Source: an uncultured Bacteroidia bacterium (lineage in GTDB: Bacteria > Bacteroidota > Bacteroidia > Bacteroidales > UBA932). From it: a stretch of DNA of 64,000 bases. Within the stretch, counting starts at the first letter, position 1. Each line of letters begins with the position of its first letter. The position numbers and the translations under genes were made by a program. Under the pieces are notes generated by a model that was not told where the DNA came from, searched no databases, and saw only the letters and a list, made by a program, of their open reading frames with translations. Location: assembly GCA_902792815.1 (NCBI GenBank), contig CADBAY010000008.1:36581-100580 (forward strand), read 5' to 3'. Shown here piece by piece: positions 41,514-51,371 of this stretch.

Positions 41514-43190
41514 TTACCAGTTAAGCACCCGGACCTTGTACATATTGATGTCCGCGACCTCAATAGTGCTCTTGTCCACACCGCCGTCGTTGGCGAAGAT
41601 ATCGTCGGTGTAGCGTACTTTGTGGCTTGACCAGTCGTAATCTCCTTCAGAATGCCCTTTCCAGGCGTAGGTATAATAAGCTTCACCTGTATCGGGATTG
41701 TAGTTGACGGACTTCACGCCCTGGTAGCTGTTGAAGTGCCCTAACTGCTTTAAGGACTTGGACGGAATGTCGTAAAGCGCAGCCTTGTTTCCTCCGATAA
41801 TCAGGGTATTTTCATCCGCAAGGGTCATATCGTGAAGGCCTGTGACGAACGATTTTGTGTTAACGGTGCTTTCAAGTGAAAGCGAGGGGCTGGCACTATC
41901 CCAATTCTTGAGGGAATAGATTTGCAGAGATGTACCTCCAATTGCAAACAAACGCTGGTGCTTCTCGCTCCAGACCACTCCGTGGGCAGACTGAAGAGGA
42001 TAACTGGCCAGCTCGGCAGAGGATGATGAACTGAACAGTTTGACGGCGTCGCCACCGTCCGAGCAGGCAACCACAATGCGTTCTGAGGGCAGCAGCTCGG
42101 CTGAATGAGCGTTTGTGGTGCCATTTGACGACCATTCAACCGTCTTGGTATCCTTGTTGAGCAGGAGTGCCCAACCGTACGAACTGGTCACCAGGAACTT
42201 CTTGCCGTCCGCCACCGGCTTGGCATCATCGATATGGTCCATCCTGCTTGCAGACATGCCTACCGTGCCGGCTGAAGCCTTGGCATCCCAACTCCAGGTG
42301 AGGGCATTGTTGTAACGCCCGTTTTTCTTCGCAAGGGCTTCGTCGAAGACATAGACCTTATTGCTCCCGCAAGCAATCAGCGAGCGGTTGGCGCTCAGAG
42401 GGTCGGTATCCACAAGCGAGCCGGGGCTGAGTTTTAGCGACTCTTCGTTGCTATATGTTATAACCTTCCCGGTGGATAGCGTGAATTCGATGCTGAAACC
42501 CTTGCTAAGCTCTACCGGAGGAACAAATATTGGGATGATCCCGTTACCCGCCGAACAGTCGATCTGCTGAGGGGGCTCCATGGTTATTGACGGCTGTGTG
42601 CAGCTGAATTGGCCGCTTTCCAAATTGATCGTCACGGTTCCCGCTATGTTTTCCCCGCCGTTTGCTTTCAAAACAGCACGGGTTACAGAGTATCCTCCTT
42701 TAGAAACCTTGGCGAGGATAAGTGCGCACACAGGATTGAGTTTGATTGAATTCCCGGCATAATTGTCGCCCGTGTTCTTGGTCGAGCCGAAAAACACATT
42801 GGGAAATTCAGAGCCGTCCTGCCGGGCGGGGAATTCAAAGCTGGCGCTGGAAGCGTCAACGGTAAAACCGGAATTTGCAGGGAACCAGGCAGCAAGCTGA
42901 TCACCCTTCCTGGGCTTCTTCAGATCAAAAAGGAAGAGGGACGAATTGCTGCCCGGGGTGAGCGGGGTGCTCACGCTCTTTTCTCCGGATGCGGCATGCA
43001 AAAGCGCCACTTCATCTGATTCCTGTAATACCACCGGCTTAAGCCGCCCGTCGGCATATCGGCCGCTAAGGAAGGTTATATTGGTCTTGGTGACCTGAGC
43101 CGGGCCGCTCTGTTCTTTACCGTTGCAGGATGTAAAGGACAGAACTGAAGCTGCGGCCAATAAAACGATAGGTAGGTTGAACTTTTTCAC
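41514..43190 (-). CDS. Lipoprotein: fimbrillin-like N-domain + DUF6528-like beta-propeller
   Basis: The 558-residue protein has a lipobox (SVLSFTSC). Residues about 30-265 look fimbrillin-like (ESDEVALLHAASGEKSVST, GDQLAAWFPANSGF). Residues about 270-558 form a propeller of the DUF6528 type (RSLIACGSNKVYVFDEALA, LLPSERIVVACSDGGDAVKLF, MTLADENTLIIGGNKAALYD). No catalytic motif is visible. It is the last gene of the PUL-like operon and its start overlaps the upstream gene (ATGA, 43190-43187). It probably binds a ligand at the surface. Confidence 0.8.
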   Translation of the reverse strand: MKKFNLPIVLLAAASVLSFTSCNGKEQSGPAQVTKTNITFLSGRYADGRLKPVVLQESDEVALLHAASGEKSVSTPLTPGSNSSLFLFDLKKPRKGDQLAAWFPANSGFTVDASSASFEFPARQDGSEFPNVFFGSTKNTGDNYAGNSIKLNPVCALILAKVSKGGYSVTRAVLKANGGENIAGTVTINLESGQFSCTQPSITMEPPQQIDCSAGNGIIPIFVPPVELSKGFSIEFTLSTGKVITYSNEESLKLSPGSLVDTDPLSANRSLIACGSNKVYVFDEALAKKNGRYNNALTWSWDAKASAGTVGMSASRMDHIDDAKPVADGKKFLVTSSYGWALLLNKDTKTVEWSSNGTTNAHSAELLPSERIVVACSDGGDAVKLFSSSSSAELASYPLQSAHGVVWSEKHQRLFAIGGTSLQIYSLKNWDSASPSLSLESTVNTKSFVTGLHDMTLADENTLIIGGNKAALYDIPSKSLKQLGHFNSYQGVKSVNYNPDTGEAYYTYAWKGHSEGDYDWSSHKVRYTDDIFANDGGVDKSTIEVADINMYKVRVLNW

Positions 43191-44740
43191 GGTTCGGTAA
43201 AGATAGTGTTTTTATATGCTTGTACCAAATCGGCAGGAGTGCCTTTAGAGGACTTTACTTCGTACATGAAAATACCGTCATAACCGCACTGGCGTAACAT
43301 GTAGTGGAACGCCGGCCAGTCAATTACCCCATTGCCCGGGAGGTCGTGGCGCTCGTCTATGCGGTCATAGTCGGATACATGTATCGTCCCGATCCGGTCT
43401 CCCAGTTCACGGAAGAACTTTTCGTGACTTTCAATGAGAAGATGGTTCGTGTCGAAGCAGACCATCAATTCGGGGAAAGGCTCAAGGATGTATTTCAGCT
43501 CATCTGTGACTCGTCCCAGGCATGTACGCGGGAGGTTTTCTATACAGAGTACGGCTCCGATTTCCTTTGCCAGGGGCAGAAGCTCTTTTATTGATTCCCT
43601 GGCGCAGTCAAGCCGGGCTTTGCGCTCCGAATCGGCAATAGGCTCGCTGCTGGGGTGCAGCACAAGTCTTTTGGGATGAAATTTTTCGCCGCACATGCGG
43701 ATCATCCGCTTTTGTATTTCTACGCTTTCCCTTCTCGCTTCGGGGTCGGTCAAAGAGATGTCAAGGGTCTTGCTGAAAGGAAGATGGCAGGACCACACGT
43801 TGAGGCCAAGGCTTTCGATAATGCTGCGTATATTTTCTGCACCCCGCTCCCATTCCTCCTCAGGTTTGTTTCTCTGGAAAGAATTGCAGGTTACTTCAAT
43901 CCACTCTATTCCGGCGTCTTTTATCCTCCGGATATTGGAGAGATCCTGCTTAGGGTTGATTGCGAGGGATGTTCCTATCGTATAAGGCCTGTTCATTTCT
44001 TTCGAAAAGTCTACGACGTCTTCGATGACAATGCTCCGGCCGCTTATGTCCTCAAGCTCGGCGTTGAATGACATTCCGGACGGATCGGGCAGTATCATCA
44101 CCGGCACAACTGCCTGGGCGCTCCGGCAGTCGAGTGGCTCGGGGAACGAGACATGCACCGAAGGCCGCGAGGCCAAGCGGGTCCCGTCCAATGGGTCCAG
44201 AGTGCAGCGGCCGCTGAGCATTGAGCCGTCGCTGGCTCTGAGCGTCAATGCCTTGACCATATATGGCATATGCGCCAGAGATACCATGACAAGACTGTAC
44301 ATAGGCGCCATCTCGAGCGAATATGGGGTGTAAACGCCGGGGGAACCCTCAACATAACCTGCCGACAATGTCACCGGCTTGCCGTCCTGCTGCTCCGGGA
44401 TATCGAAGCAAATCTGTCCGTTTTGCCATTCTGCACCTGATCCGGAAGGATAAACTCCAATAACTCCGGTTGCTTTTCCTGCAGGTGCTTCAACAAAGCA
44501 CCCGGCATAGGGCGAGCCGCCGTCCGAGGCGGGCTCGACTACGGTGCGCGATCCGTCAGAAGTCAATATTGCGTCAAACTTGTCGCCTTTCTCCCAATAG
44601 CGCTGGGTGAGCACAAGGCTGGAATGTGCATATTCAAGTACGCTTGCACTCAAACGCATCGCCTCGGCTCTCTCTGTACTTTTTGGCGTACAGGAGAGCG
44701 AGGCTAGCAGGATTAAGGGTATTATAATGTTAAGATGCAT
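43187..44740 (-). CDS. Lipoprotein: fimbrillin-like N-domain fused to sugar-isomerase-like TIM barrel
   Basis: The 517-residue protein has a lipobox (LILLASLSC). Residues about 25-245 look fimbrillin-like (RYWEKGDKFDAILTSDG, YSLVMVSLAHMPYM). Residues about 250-515 are a xylose isomerase/AP endonuclease 2-type TIM barrel with SLAINPKQDLSNIRRIKDAGIEWIEV, NVWSCHLPF, LVLHPSSEP, AVLCIENLP, VCFDTNHLLIES and IGTIHVSDYD. The Glu, Asp-His, His and Asp metal residues of that family are in place. These barrels are normally cytoplasmic, so a lipid-anchored version is unusual. It sits between two beta-propeller genes. Confidence 0.83.
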   Translation of the reverse strand: MHLNIIIPLILLASLSCTPKSTERAEAMRLSASVLEYAHSSLVLTQRYWEKGDKFDAILTSDGSRTVVEPASDGGSPYAGCFVEAPAGKATGVIGVYPSGSGAEWQNGQICFDIPEQQDGKPVTLSAGYVEGSPGVYTPYSLEMAPMYSLVMVSLAHMPYMVKALTLRASDGSMLSGRCTLDPLDGTRLASRPSVHVSFPEPLDCRSAQAVVPVMILPDPSGMSFNAELEDISGRSIVIEDVVDFSKEMNRPYTIGTSLAINPKQDLSNIRRIKDAGIEWIEVTCNSFQRNKPEEEWERGAENIRSIIESLGLNVWSCHLPFSKTLDISLTDPEARRESVEIQKRMIRMCGEKFHPKRLVLHPSSEPIADSERKARLDCARESIKELLPLAKEIGAVLCIENLPRTCLGRVTDELKYILEPFPELMVCFDTNHLLIESHEKFFRELGDRIGTIHVSDYDRIDERHDLPGNGVIDWPAFHYMLRQCGYDGIFMYEVKSSKGTPADLVQAYKNTIFTEP

Positions 44741-44755
44741 CTATGTTCTACAATG

Positions 44756-46777
44756 CTATTTCAGGCAGCAGCTGCCGCAGATGTCGATTCCATATGCCGC
44801 GTACCTTTCACCGCCTACGTATTTGCCGATGAATTTGCCGTTATCGTTCTTGGCTCCAATGAAAGCGGAGTACAGAATGCCGTCCAGATAGTTGTTTCCG
44901 CCCATCTGCTTATCGTTCTTCGTTCCCAGCTCAAACTGGTCCTTCACGGAAAGGTCGGGTCCGAGAATCCATGCCGTGTTCTGGACTTGGCCTGAAGTGA
45001 TGTAGAAATTGCCTTCAGTATCGGAGCATGCCCTGGCGTAATTGAAAGCGTTCACGCCTTTTCCGGACTCAAGGGTGGCCTTGATTTCAAGGGTGGATCC
45101 GTCAAGTAGATAACAGTTGCCGTCTTTGCTCGGGGCGAGTATGTCGCCGTTAGGTGAGGAGACTACTCCCCAGATGTTCGGTTTATCGGCAGTTGATACT
45201 ACCTTGCAGTCAACTACTATCTTCCTTTCCTGGAGGTCTATTTTGGATACCATGCCTTCGGCGTGTCCATAATAGGCGTAGCGTTTGTCGGGCGATACGG
45301 CAAAGCCTCCGCTTATGTCGCTGGCCTTCCCTGCCTGAGCGTAACTGACGATTTCTTCACCGGTGAGTGCGTTGAGCCAGACTATGGTTTTTGCAGTGCT
45401 GTTGACTGCAACAACAAGGTCGTTTCCGTTGACAAGCAGACCGCCGCCCTTGCCTCCCAGTTCAGCTTGCCATTTTTTGGCTCCGGTGGCTGCGTCAAGT
45501 GCAAAGGTGGTTCCCTTGGCATCAATCAGATACACGGTATTTCCGTCTTTGCTTACTGCAGGGCTGGCGCTCTGCATGCTGCCGGCTTCCGTGAACTGCC
45601 ATTTCAGTTCTCCGTTAGCTGTGACGGCGAAGAAATCGCCTGCGGTCTGGGTGCCGAAGTAAATGTCACCTGTGACAGGATTGACCGTGAGGCCGTTGTA
45701 GGAACCGTGATCTACTCTGTAGGTCCATTTCTTTTCTCCGGTCTGCAGATCCCATGCGACCAAGTTGGTGATTTTGTTGAAAGTCAGGTCGTAGATGGTG
45801 TTACCGTCCGGAGAGAACATAGGCGCGGATCCCTTGAACCCATTGTAGAGCTGGCCTGTGTCGAATGCGAAATCGTTGTCATAGACAGCGTACTCTCGCA
45901 CTACGATGGTTATGGTCCAGTTCTTCTCGACTCCGTTGACTTTGGCGGAAAGAGTGACTGTTTTCTCGCCGGCGCTCGCAAAGCCCTGCTTTGCAGTGTC
46001 GCCTTCAACTACTATGTCTCCGGGGAAAATCCATTTGACGTCCGTGGCTCCGGGGAAGTCTTCACGATTGAAAGTGAGCTCTACAGGCTGCCCGATGCAG
46101 ACCTTGTCGCGTTTGACAAAAAATGGAATGGACTGGCTTGGCATAGCCTTGACGCTTGCCGCCGAGGAGTTGCCTTTGGCGTACTTGGCAACTATCGTGA
46201 TAGTGTAGTTGATATCGTCCGTCAGGCCTTCCAGGACGTAGGAAGTAGCGTTACCGTCAGATATTTCGATACTCTTGGTATCGCCTCCGTCGGGAGTGTA
46301 GGTGATGATGTAACCCAGAACACTCGTTGAGGGCTTGTCCCAATAGAGCGTCACCTTTCCGCTCTCGGCGTCGGCAAGCAACTGGCCTACGGGAAGGCGG
46401 CTGGTGGTGGGCTGCATCTCCTTCGTGTATACGATACCTGAGAGCAGCTTATCATAGACGGCCTGTACGCCGAATGTATATTTGGCGCCATTTACAAGGC
46501 CTGTTACGGTGTAAGCAGTGGTGCCGCCTTCAACGGTAATCTCTTCCTGCTTGCTCTCGGTGTTCAGGTAGGTTATCAGGTAGGAAGTGGGGTTCCATCC
46601 TTCGGGAATGCTCCAGCTGAGCTGGACTTCCTCGTCGCCGGCCACGGCCATCAGGTCAGTGACCTGATGGCGGAGCTTAAGGTCGTTTCCAGTCTGAATT
46701 TGCGGCTCTTTCCAGCAGGCAGAGACCGCTACAAGTGTCAGAAGGACTCCAACAGCATATGTAAATAATCTTTTCAT
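44756..46777 (-). CDS. Surface lipoprotein: FN3-like domains + PQQ-type beta-propeller
   Basis: The 673-residue lipoprotein (VAVSAC lipobox) has a DUF4959/FN3-like pair (about 30-220: VTDLMAVAGDEEVQLSWSIPEG, VTLYWDKPSTSVLGY) and a PKD-like domain (225-305). A propeller follows to the C-terminus with repeated W-x-hydrophobic blades such as GDIYFGTQTAGDFFAVTANGELKW and VAWDLQTGEKKWTY. The C-terminus has an odd Cys-rich CGSCCLK. It is paralogous in its propeller to the 53502-55370 gene. It follows susD and probably helps capture the ligand; no enzyme motif is seen. Confidence 0.85.
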   Translation of the reverse strand: MKRLFTYAVGVLLTLVAVSACWKEPQIQTGNDLKLRHQVTDLMAVAGDEEVQLSWSIPEGWNPTSYLITYLNTESKQEEITVEGGTTAYTVTGLVNGAKYTFGVQAVYDKLLSGIVYTKEMQPTTSRLPVGQLLADAESGKVTLYWDKPSTSVLGYIITYTPDGGDTKSIEISDGNATSYVLEGLTDDINYTITIVAKYAKGNSSAASVKAMPSQSIPFFVKRDKVCIGQPVELTFNREDFPGATDVKWIFPGDIVVEGDTAKQGFASAGEKTVTLSAKVNGVEKNWTITIVVREYAVYDNDFAFDTGQLYNGFKGSAPMFSPDGNTIYDLTFNKITNLVAWDLQTGEKKWTYRVDHGSYNGLTVNPVTGDIYFGTQTAGDFFAVTANGELKWQFTEAGSMQSASPAVSKDGNTVYLIDAKGTTFALDAATGAKKWQAELGGKGGGLLVNGNDLVVAVNSTAKTIVWLNALTGEEIVSYAQAGKASDISGGFAVSPDKRYAYYGHAEGMVSKIDLQERKIVVDCKVVSTADKPNIWGVVSSPNGDILAPSKDGNCYLLDGSTLEIKATLESGKGVNAFNYARACSDTEGNFYITSGQVQNTAWILGPDLSVKDQFELGTKNDKQMGGNNYLDGILYSAFIGAKNDNGKFIGKYVGGERYAAYGIDICGSCCLK

Positions 46778-46788
46778 TGTGTTATCTG

Positions 46789-48192
46789 TTAATATCCGGG
46801 GTTCTGCCAGAGAACTGCGTTGTTGTTGTATATTTCAATCTGGTTCTGAGGGATGGGGAGGACAAGCTCATGGTTGTCAATTTTGTAGCCGAGCTTGGTA
46901 AAATAATCGACGGCAAGGCCGAGGCGGACAAGGTCGAACCAGCGTTTTCCCTCGTATGCGAATTCACGGCCGCGTTCGTCGGCGAGTTGCTGGCGGAAAG
47001 CTGCTTCAGAGGCTACTTCAGCCGAGGTAAGCGGATTGAGTCCGGCGCGGGTGCGTGTCTGATTGATGTACGGAAGCGCTCCGGCTATGTCACCGCCGAG
47101 TCCCAGGGCTTCGGCGTACATCAGAACTACATCTGCATAGCGCAGAAGCGGGTAGTCGTTACCGACCTGCGTAGTGTATGTCGCATCGTAGGTGTCGTAC
47201 CATTTGGGCATGGCATACACCGAACTTGTAATCTTGATGAAGTCGTGGATAAGCGGCCAGCGGTTGTCTTTTTCCGTGTCGAAAAGCGATTTTGTGGGAA
47301 CGGTAGGGACGTGCCGGTCTGCCTCTACATTTGTGTTGGAACTCCACCAGTAGCCATGTCCGAAGTCGTTGCCCTTGTTGTAGCATAACGCAAAGATGAT
47401 TTCTTTGTTCATCTTGTTGGTAACGTTGAATGCGGCAGCGGTATTTTCCATAAGCCCGTATCCGGCATCGGAAAGCGCATCGGCGAGCACCTTTTTGGCA
47501 TCGGGATACATCTTGAAAGTAAGATAGACCTGGCCTAACAGTGCGCGGGCCGCAATTTTGCTGACCCTGGCCTTCTCGGCCGGACGTTTTTCGGGGAGAA
47601 GTTCTATGGCTTCCGTGAGGTCTTCCTTCAGGCGTTCAAGCATGCCCTGGTCTGTGCATCGGGGGATAGTCATAGCCTCGGTGGGGGATACGACCTTGTT
47701 GATGAGCGGCACAACGCCGAAGGTTTTGTACAGGTTTATATTGTACCAGCTGCGTATGAACAGGCACTCACCCTTGTATTGCTTCATCTTCTCGGATTGA
47801 GTGTCAAGGGACGTCGTGAGCATATGGTCAAGAACGTCATTGCAGCGGTAGATGCCGTTGTACCATGCATTCCAGACATCCCTGAGGATGCCGTTGGATG
47901 CGTTTTCCGCAAAGTGGTCAAGATCGTATCGGTCCTGGGTGGACACTGCCATTGATTCAAGGTAGCTCTCATCGCTGCGGAAACCAAGTTCCGAGATGAA
48001 GAATCCGCTCTCTGTCTTTAGCTTGGCGTAACAGGAATAGACTCCCTGGTTGAAGTCGCTCTCGGTCTGATAGAAGTTACCCTCGGTGATGTTGTTGCTC
48101 GGGTACTGACCGAAGAAGTCATCCCTGCATGAACTTGCGGAGGCGGCGATGATGCCGAGAGCTGCTATAAATAATATCTTTTTCATATTCAT
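46789..48192 (-). CDS. SusD/RagB family surface ligand-binding lipoprotein
   Basis: The 467-residue lipoprotein (lipobox ASASSC) has the SusD alpha-helical TPR scaffold. N-terminal landmarks are FFGQYPSNNITEGNFYQTESDF and ECLFIRSWYNINLYKTFG. C-terminal ones are YPLLRYADVVLMYAEALGLGG, INQTRTRAGL and DERGREFAYEGKRWFDLVR, ending in the signature NAVLWQNPGY. It caps the SusC channel and hands over the ligand. The ATG overlaps the susC stop (TGATG). It is a short SusD, closer in length to peptide/RagB-type or small-glycan binders. Confidence 0.95.
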   Translation of the reverse strand: MNMKKILFIAALGIIAASASSCRDDFFGQYPSNNITEGNFYQTESDFNQGVYSCYAKLKTESGFFISELGFRSDESYLESMAVSTQDRYDLDHFAENASNGILRDVWNAWYNGIYRCNDVLDHMLTTSLDTQSEKMKQYKGECLFIRSWYNINLYKTFGVVPLINKVVSPTEAMTIPRCTDQGMLERLKEDLTEAIELLPEKRPAEKARVSKIAARALLGQVYLTFKMYPDAKKVLADALSDAGYGLMENTAAAFNVTNKMNKEIIFALCYNKGNDFGHGYWWSSNTNVEADRHVPTVPTKSLFDTEKDNRWPLIHDFIKITSSVYAMPKWYDTYDATYTTQVGNDYPLLRYADVVLMYAEALGLGGDIAGALPYINQTRTRAGLNPLTSAEVASEAAFRQQLADERGREFAYEGKRWFDLVRLGLAVDYFTKLGYKIDNHELVLPIPQNQIEIYNNNAVLWQNPGY

Positions 48193-51100
48193 CAGAAATT
48201 TAAGTTCACGCCCACCGTGTAGGTGCGGGGGAGAGGATATGAACAGTAGTCTTCGCCGGGACGGAGGGCATCTGAGGAGTTCTTGTTCACCTCAGGGTTA
48301 TAGCCTGTGTAGTTGGTCAGGGTGAAGAGATTGGAGCCCTGAAGATAGATTCTCAGATTGTTGATTTTGGCCCTGCGCAGTATGCTCTTGGGCAGAGTGT
48401 AACCCAGGGCGAGGTTCTGAAGCCTGAGATAAGAGCCGTCTTCGATGTGGAAGGTGGAAGTGCATGAGCCGTTGTTTCCGGTGGACTTCCTGGTGGCGCG
48501 GTTGATCTCGCCGTAAGGGAATCTCTGCAGGGAAAGGTCCATCATGTTGGAGGATGCTTCGATGTTGCAGAGGTAACGGCGCTCGAGGTTGAGAATCTCG
48601 TTGCCGTAAACGCCCTGGAAATCAGCGCTCAGGTCAATGCCCTTGAATCCCATGCTCAATCCGAAGCCGTAGTAGAAATCCGGCATGTAGTTGCCCACTA
48701 TGACGCGGTCGTCGTCTTTTTCGAGTATTCCGTCACCGTCGGCGTCGATGAATCTGAAATCGCCGATTTGCGTGGTTTCAAAATGTGGATAGCTGTCGAG
48801 TTCTTCCTGATTGTGGAATACGCCGTCTTGAACAAGCAGATAGTAGCAGCCGACCGGTTGCCCGACCTGGGTAATGTAAGCGGCGCCGCTGTAGCTTGAA
48901 TTCTTGATGATGGGGGCGTCTTCGTCACCGAGGCTCAGTACTTTGTTGCGGTTGAGTGTCCAGTTGCCCCGTGCTTCGTAGAAGAATCCCGAAGGGAATG
49001 TCTTGCGGGAGTTCAGGCTTATTTCTATACCCTTGTTTTCCATCGAACCGATATTCACGTTCGAGGAAGTGAAACCGGATGCCGCCGGTACGGGAACGTC
49101 GAAGAGCATGTCGGTTGTCCTGGAATAATATGCATCCACGCTGAACCCTAGCAAGCCGCTCCATAGGTTGGCGTCAACACCTATGTTGTACTGGGTGTTC
49201 CTTTCCCATCCCAGGTCAGCATTCTGAATCTGGCTGGGGTACACTTGGTTTACTATGGAGTTGCCCTCTCCCATATAGATATTGCTTATGCCGTAAAGCG
49301 CTAGCCACTCGTAATTGCCTATGTTGGCGTTGCCTGTCTGTCCGACCGATGCGCGGAGTTTGAGGTCGGAGACGGCTTTTACGTCTCTCATGAAATCCTC
49401 GTCGCTGATGCGCCAGCCGATAGAGGCGGCAGGGAAGATGCCGAGACGGTTGTTGGAACCGAATCGCGATGAGCGGTCTCCGCGGATCGATGCGGACAAC
49501 ATATAACGCGCCTTGTATGAATACTGGGCGCGAACGAGCCAGGAATCAAAGGTATAGTTGGTCAGGTTGTTGAGAGTGTTGTCTATGTCCAGTGTCGTTC
49601 CCTTGGTGGTCTTTATCTTGTCGTCGCCAATGGTGCCGTCGCCATAGATGGAAGCAGTCCTGTTAGCTTTCTTTTCGGCTTCGTAGGCGGCCACGGCCCT
49701 CAAACTGTGGTCTCCCCATTTGCGGTTGAAAGACAGCTGGTTGGAGACGGTCCAGTGGTAATAGTGGTAAGACCAGTTTCGTGACTTGGGCTGTGACAGG
49801 ACGGGAATGGCCGGCATGGTCGGATCGCTGTCCAGCTCGATGTACTTGTTGCCCTTCAGAGGGATGGTGGAAGGACGGTAATAGTCTCGTGCGTATCCAT
49901 AGTAGTCGCCGCCTGCGGTAATTCTGTATTCCAGTCCGTCGATTATCTCGAATGAGGCATAGGCATTGCCTAAGATGTTCATCTTCTCCCTGAAGTCCTT
50001 GACTTCGTTGGCGAGGGCGACCGGGTTGAGCACTTCATTGGTCTGGGTGTCACCCACACCGTCTCCAAGGTTCTTCCGGAGATAACCGTTCATGTCCCAG
50101 TTGTAAGAGCCATCAGCGTTTTTGACCGGGAAAATGGGAGGAGCCATGAGCGCGGAGGCGATCACGCCGTCACTTCCGTACTGTGAGTCGGAATCTACAT
50201 AGTTCTCGGCGGAGTAGGAAGGGTTGACGCTTATACCGTATTTGAGACGCCCTTTCTTGCCGTCGATGTTGGCGCGAATGGAGTAGCGCTGGTAGTCGCT
50301 GCATATGATAGTGCCTTCCCGGTATAAATAGTTGGCGCCTATGTAGTAATTGGCGCTGCCGGCCTTTCCGCTGACCGAAACTGCGTGGCGGGTGGTCTGG
50401 GCGTTGCGGAAAATGGCGTCCTGCCAGTCGGTGTTGGTAAGAGTGTGTCCTGTGTCCTTGAGATAGGTCTCTACTACACCGGGGATGCGGTTGTACACCT
50501 CGGGACGCACACTGTTCGGGTCGCCGATGGAGCCTGTGGGAACGCTGTAGAGGTAGGAGCCGTTACGCGCTTCCTTGAACATGGTTGCAAATTCCCACGC
50601 GTCAAGAAGGTCGATCTTCTTGGATACCTGGGCTATTCCGTAGTAGCCGTCGTAGGTGATGCGCGGCTGCTCGCTGTTGCCTCTCTTGGTGGTGATGAGA
50701 ATGACACCGCAACTTCCCCTGGATCCGTAGATTGCAGCTGCGGATGCATCTTTGAGGACTTCGATGCTCTCGATGTCGGATGCGTCGAGCTGCGAGAATA
50801 CGGACGATTCGGTGGGGATACCGTCGATGACATAAAGCGGATCATTGCCGGACGTTGCACTCTGGATACCGCGGATGCGCACCGATACGTTACCTGCCGG
50901 ACGGCCGCCAAGTTGGAGGACTTGCACGCCGGGCATCTTGGCCGCCATCATTTCGCGGAAGTCGGCGTTGGTCTTGTTAGTCATGTCTTCGGCTTTCATT
51001 GAGACGATCGACGTGGTTACGTCGCGCCGGTTCTGGACGCCGTATCCGATGACTATTGCATCATCGATGAGCATGTTGTCCTGTTTGAGCGTAGCATTTG

Positions 51101-51371
51101 CGATCGCCTGGGTGCCGGAAACAGGCACTTCAAGTGTTTCGAATCCGATGCAGGATATTTCGAGGACGATATCTTTGTCGGAAACGCGTATGGAGTATTT
51201 ACCGTCGATATCAGTCGACGCGCCGTTCATGGTGCCTTTTTCAATTACCATTGCGGCAACGACCGGTGTACCGTCGCTCTCGGTAACGATACCGGAAACG
51301 GTCCGGGCGTTCTGCGCAAATCCTGCAATACATGCAGCAAGGGCGATAATCAGACTTGAGAACTTTTTCAT
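48192..51371 (-). CDS. SusC/RagA family TonB-dependent outer-membrane transporter
   Basis: The 1059-residue receptor has a signal peptide, a CarboxypepD_reg-like domain (about 23-100: VSGIVTESDGTPVVAAMVIE) and a TonB plug (about 110-230) with the SusC signature VLKDASAAAIYGSRGSCGVILITTKRG. A 22-strand barrel follows, ending in RTYTVGVNLNF. It imports oligomers through the outer membrane with TonB energy. It overlaps a small BACON lipoprotein gene upstream (ATGA) and susD downstream (TGATG). No anti-sigma-interacting STN domain is present, so direct sigma/anti-sigma signalling is unlikely. Confidence 0.96.
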   Translation of the reverse strand: MKKFSSLIIALAACIAGFAQNARTVSGIVTESDGTPVVAAMVIEKGTMNGASTDIDGKYSIRVSDKDIVLEISCIGFETLEVPVSGTQAIANATLKQDNMLIDDAIVIGYGVQNRRDVTTSIVSMKAEDMTNKTNADFREMMAAKMPGVQVLQLGGRPAGNVSVRIRGIQSATSGNDPLYVIDGIPTESSVFSQLDASDIESIEVLKDASAAAIYGSRGSCGVILITTKRGNSEQPRITYDGYYGIAQVSKKIDLLDAWEFATMFKEARNGSYLYSVPTGSIGDPNSVRPEVYNRIPGVVETYLKDTGHTLTNTDWQDAIFRNAQTTRHAVSVSGKAGSANYYIGANYLYREGTIICSDYQRYSIRANIDGKKGRLKYGISVNPSYSAENYVDSDSQYGSDGVIASALMAPPIFPVKNADGSYNWDMNGYLRKNLGDGVGDTQTNEVLNPVALANEVKDFREKMNILGNAYASFEIIDGLEYRITAGGDYYGYARDYYRPSTIPLKGNKYIELDSDPTMPAIPVLSQPKSRNWSYHYYHWTVSNQLSFNRKWGDHSLRAVAAYEAEKKANRTASIYGDGTIGDDKIKTTKGTTLDIDNTLNNLTNYTFDSWLVRAQYSYKARYMLSASIRGDRSSRFGSNNRLGIFPAASIGWRISDEDFMRDVKAVSDLKLRASVGQTGNANIGNYEWLALYGISNIYMGEGNSIVNQVYPSQIQNADLGWERNTQYNIGVDANLWSGLLGFSVDAYYSRTTDMLFDVPVPAASGFTSSNVNIGSMENKGIEISLNSRKTFPSGFFYEARGNWTLNRNKVLSLGDEDAPIIKNSSYSGAAYITQVGQPVGCYYLLVQDGVFHNQEELDSYPHFETTQIGDFRFIDADGDGILEKDDDRVIVGNYMPDFYYGFGLSMGFKGIDLSADFQGVYGNEILNLERRYLCNIEASSNMMDLSLQRFPYGEINRATRKSTGNNGSCTSTFHIEDGSYLRLQNLALGYTLPKSILRRAKINNLRIYLQGSNLFTLTNYTGYNPEVNKNSSDALRPGEDYCSYPLPRTYTVGVNLNF

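Noticed and set aside
45263-46330. Plus-strand 355-codon frame antisense to a propeller lipoprotein
   Set aside because: Shadow of the 44756-46777 gene, with no start context and unlikely composition.
46789-51371. Classical starch- or xylan-type PUL
   Set aside because: No glycoside hydrolase, lyase, sulfatase or hybrid two-component or sigma/anti-sigma regulator is visible in 41.5-64.0 kb.
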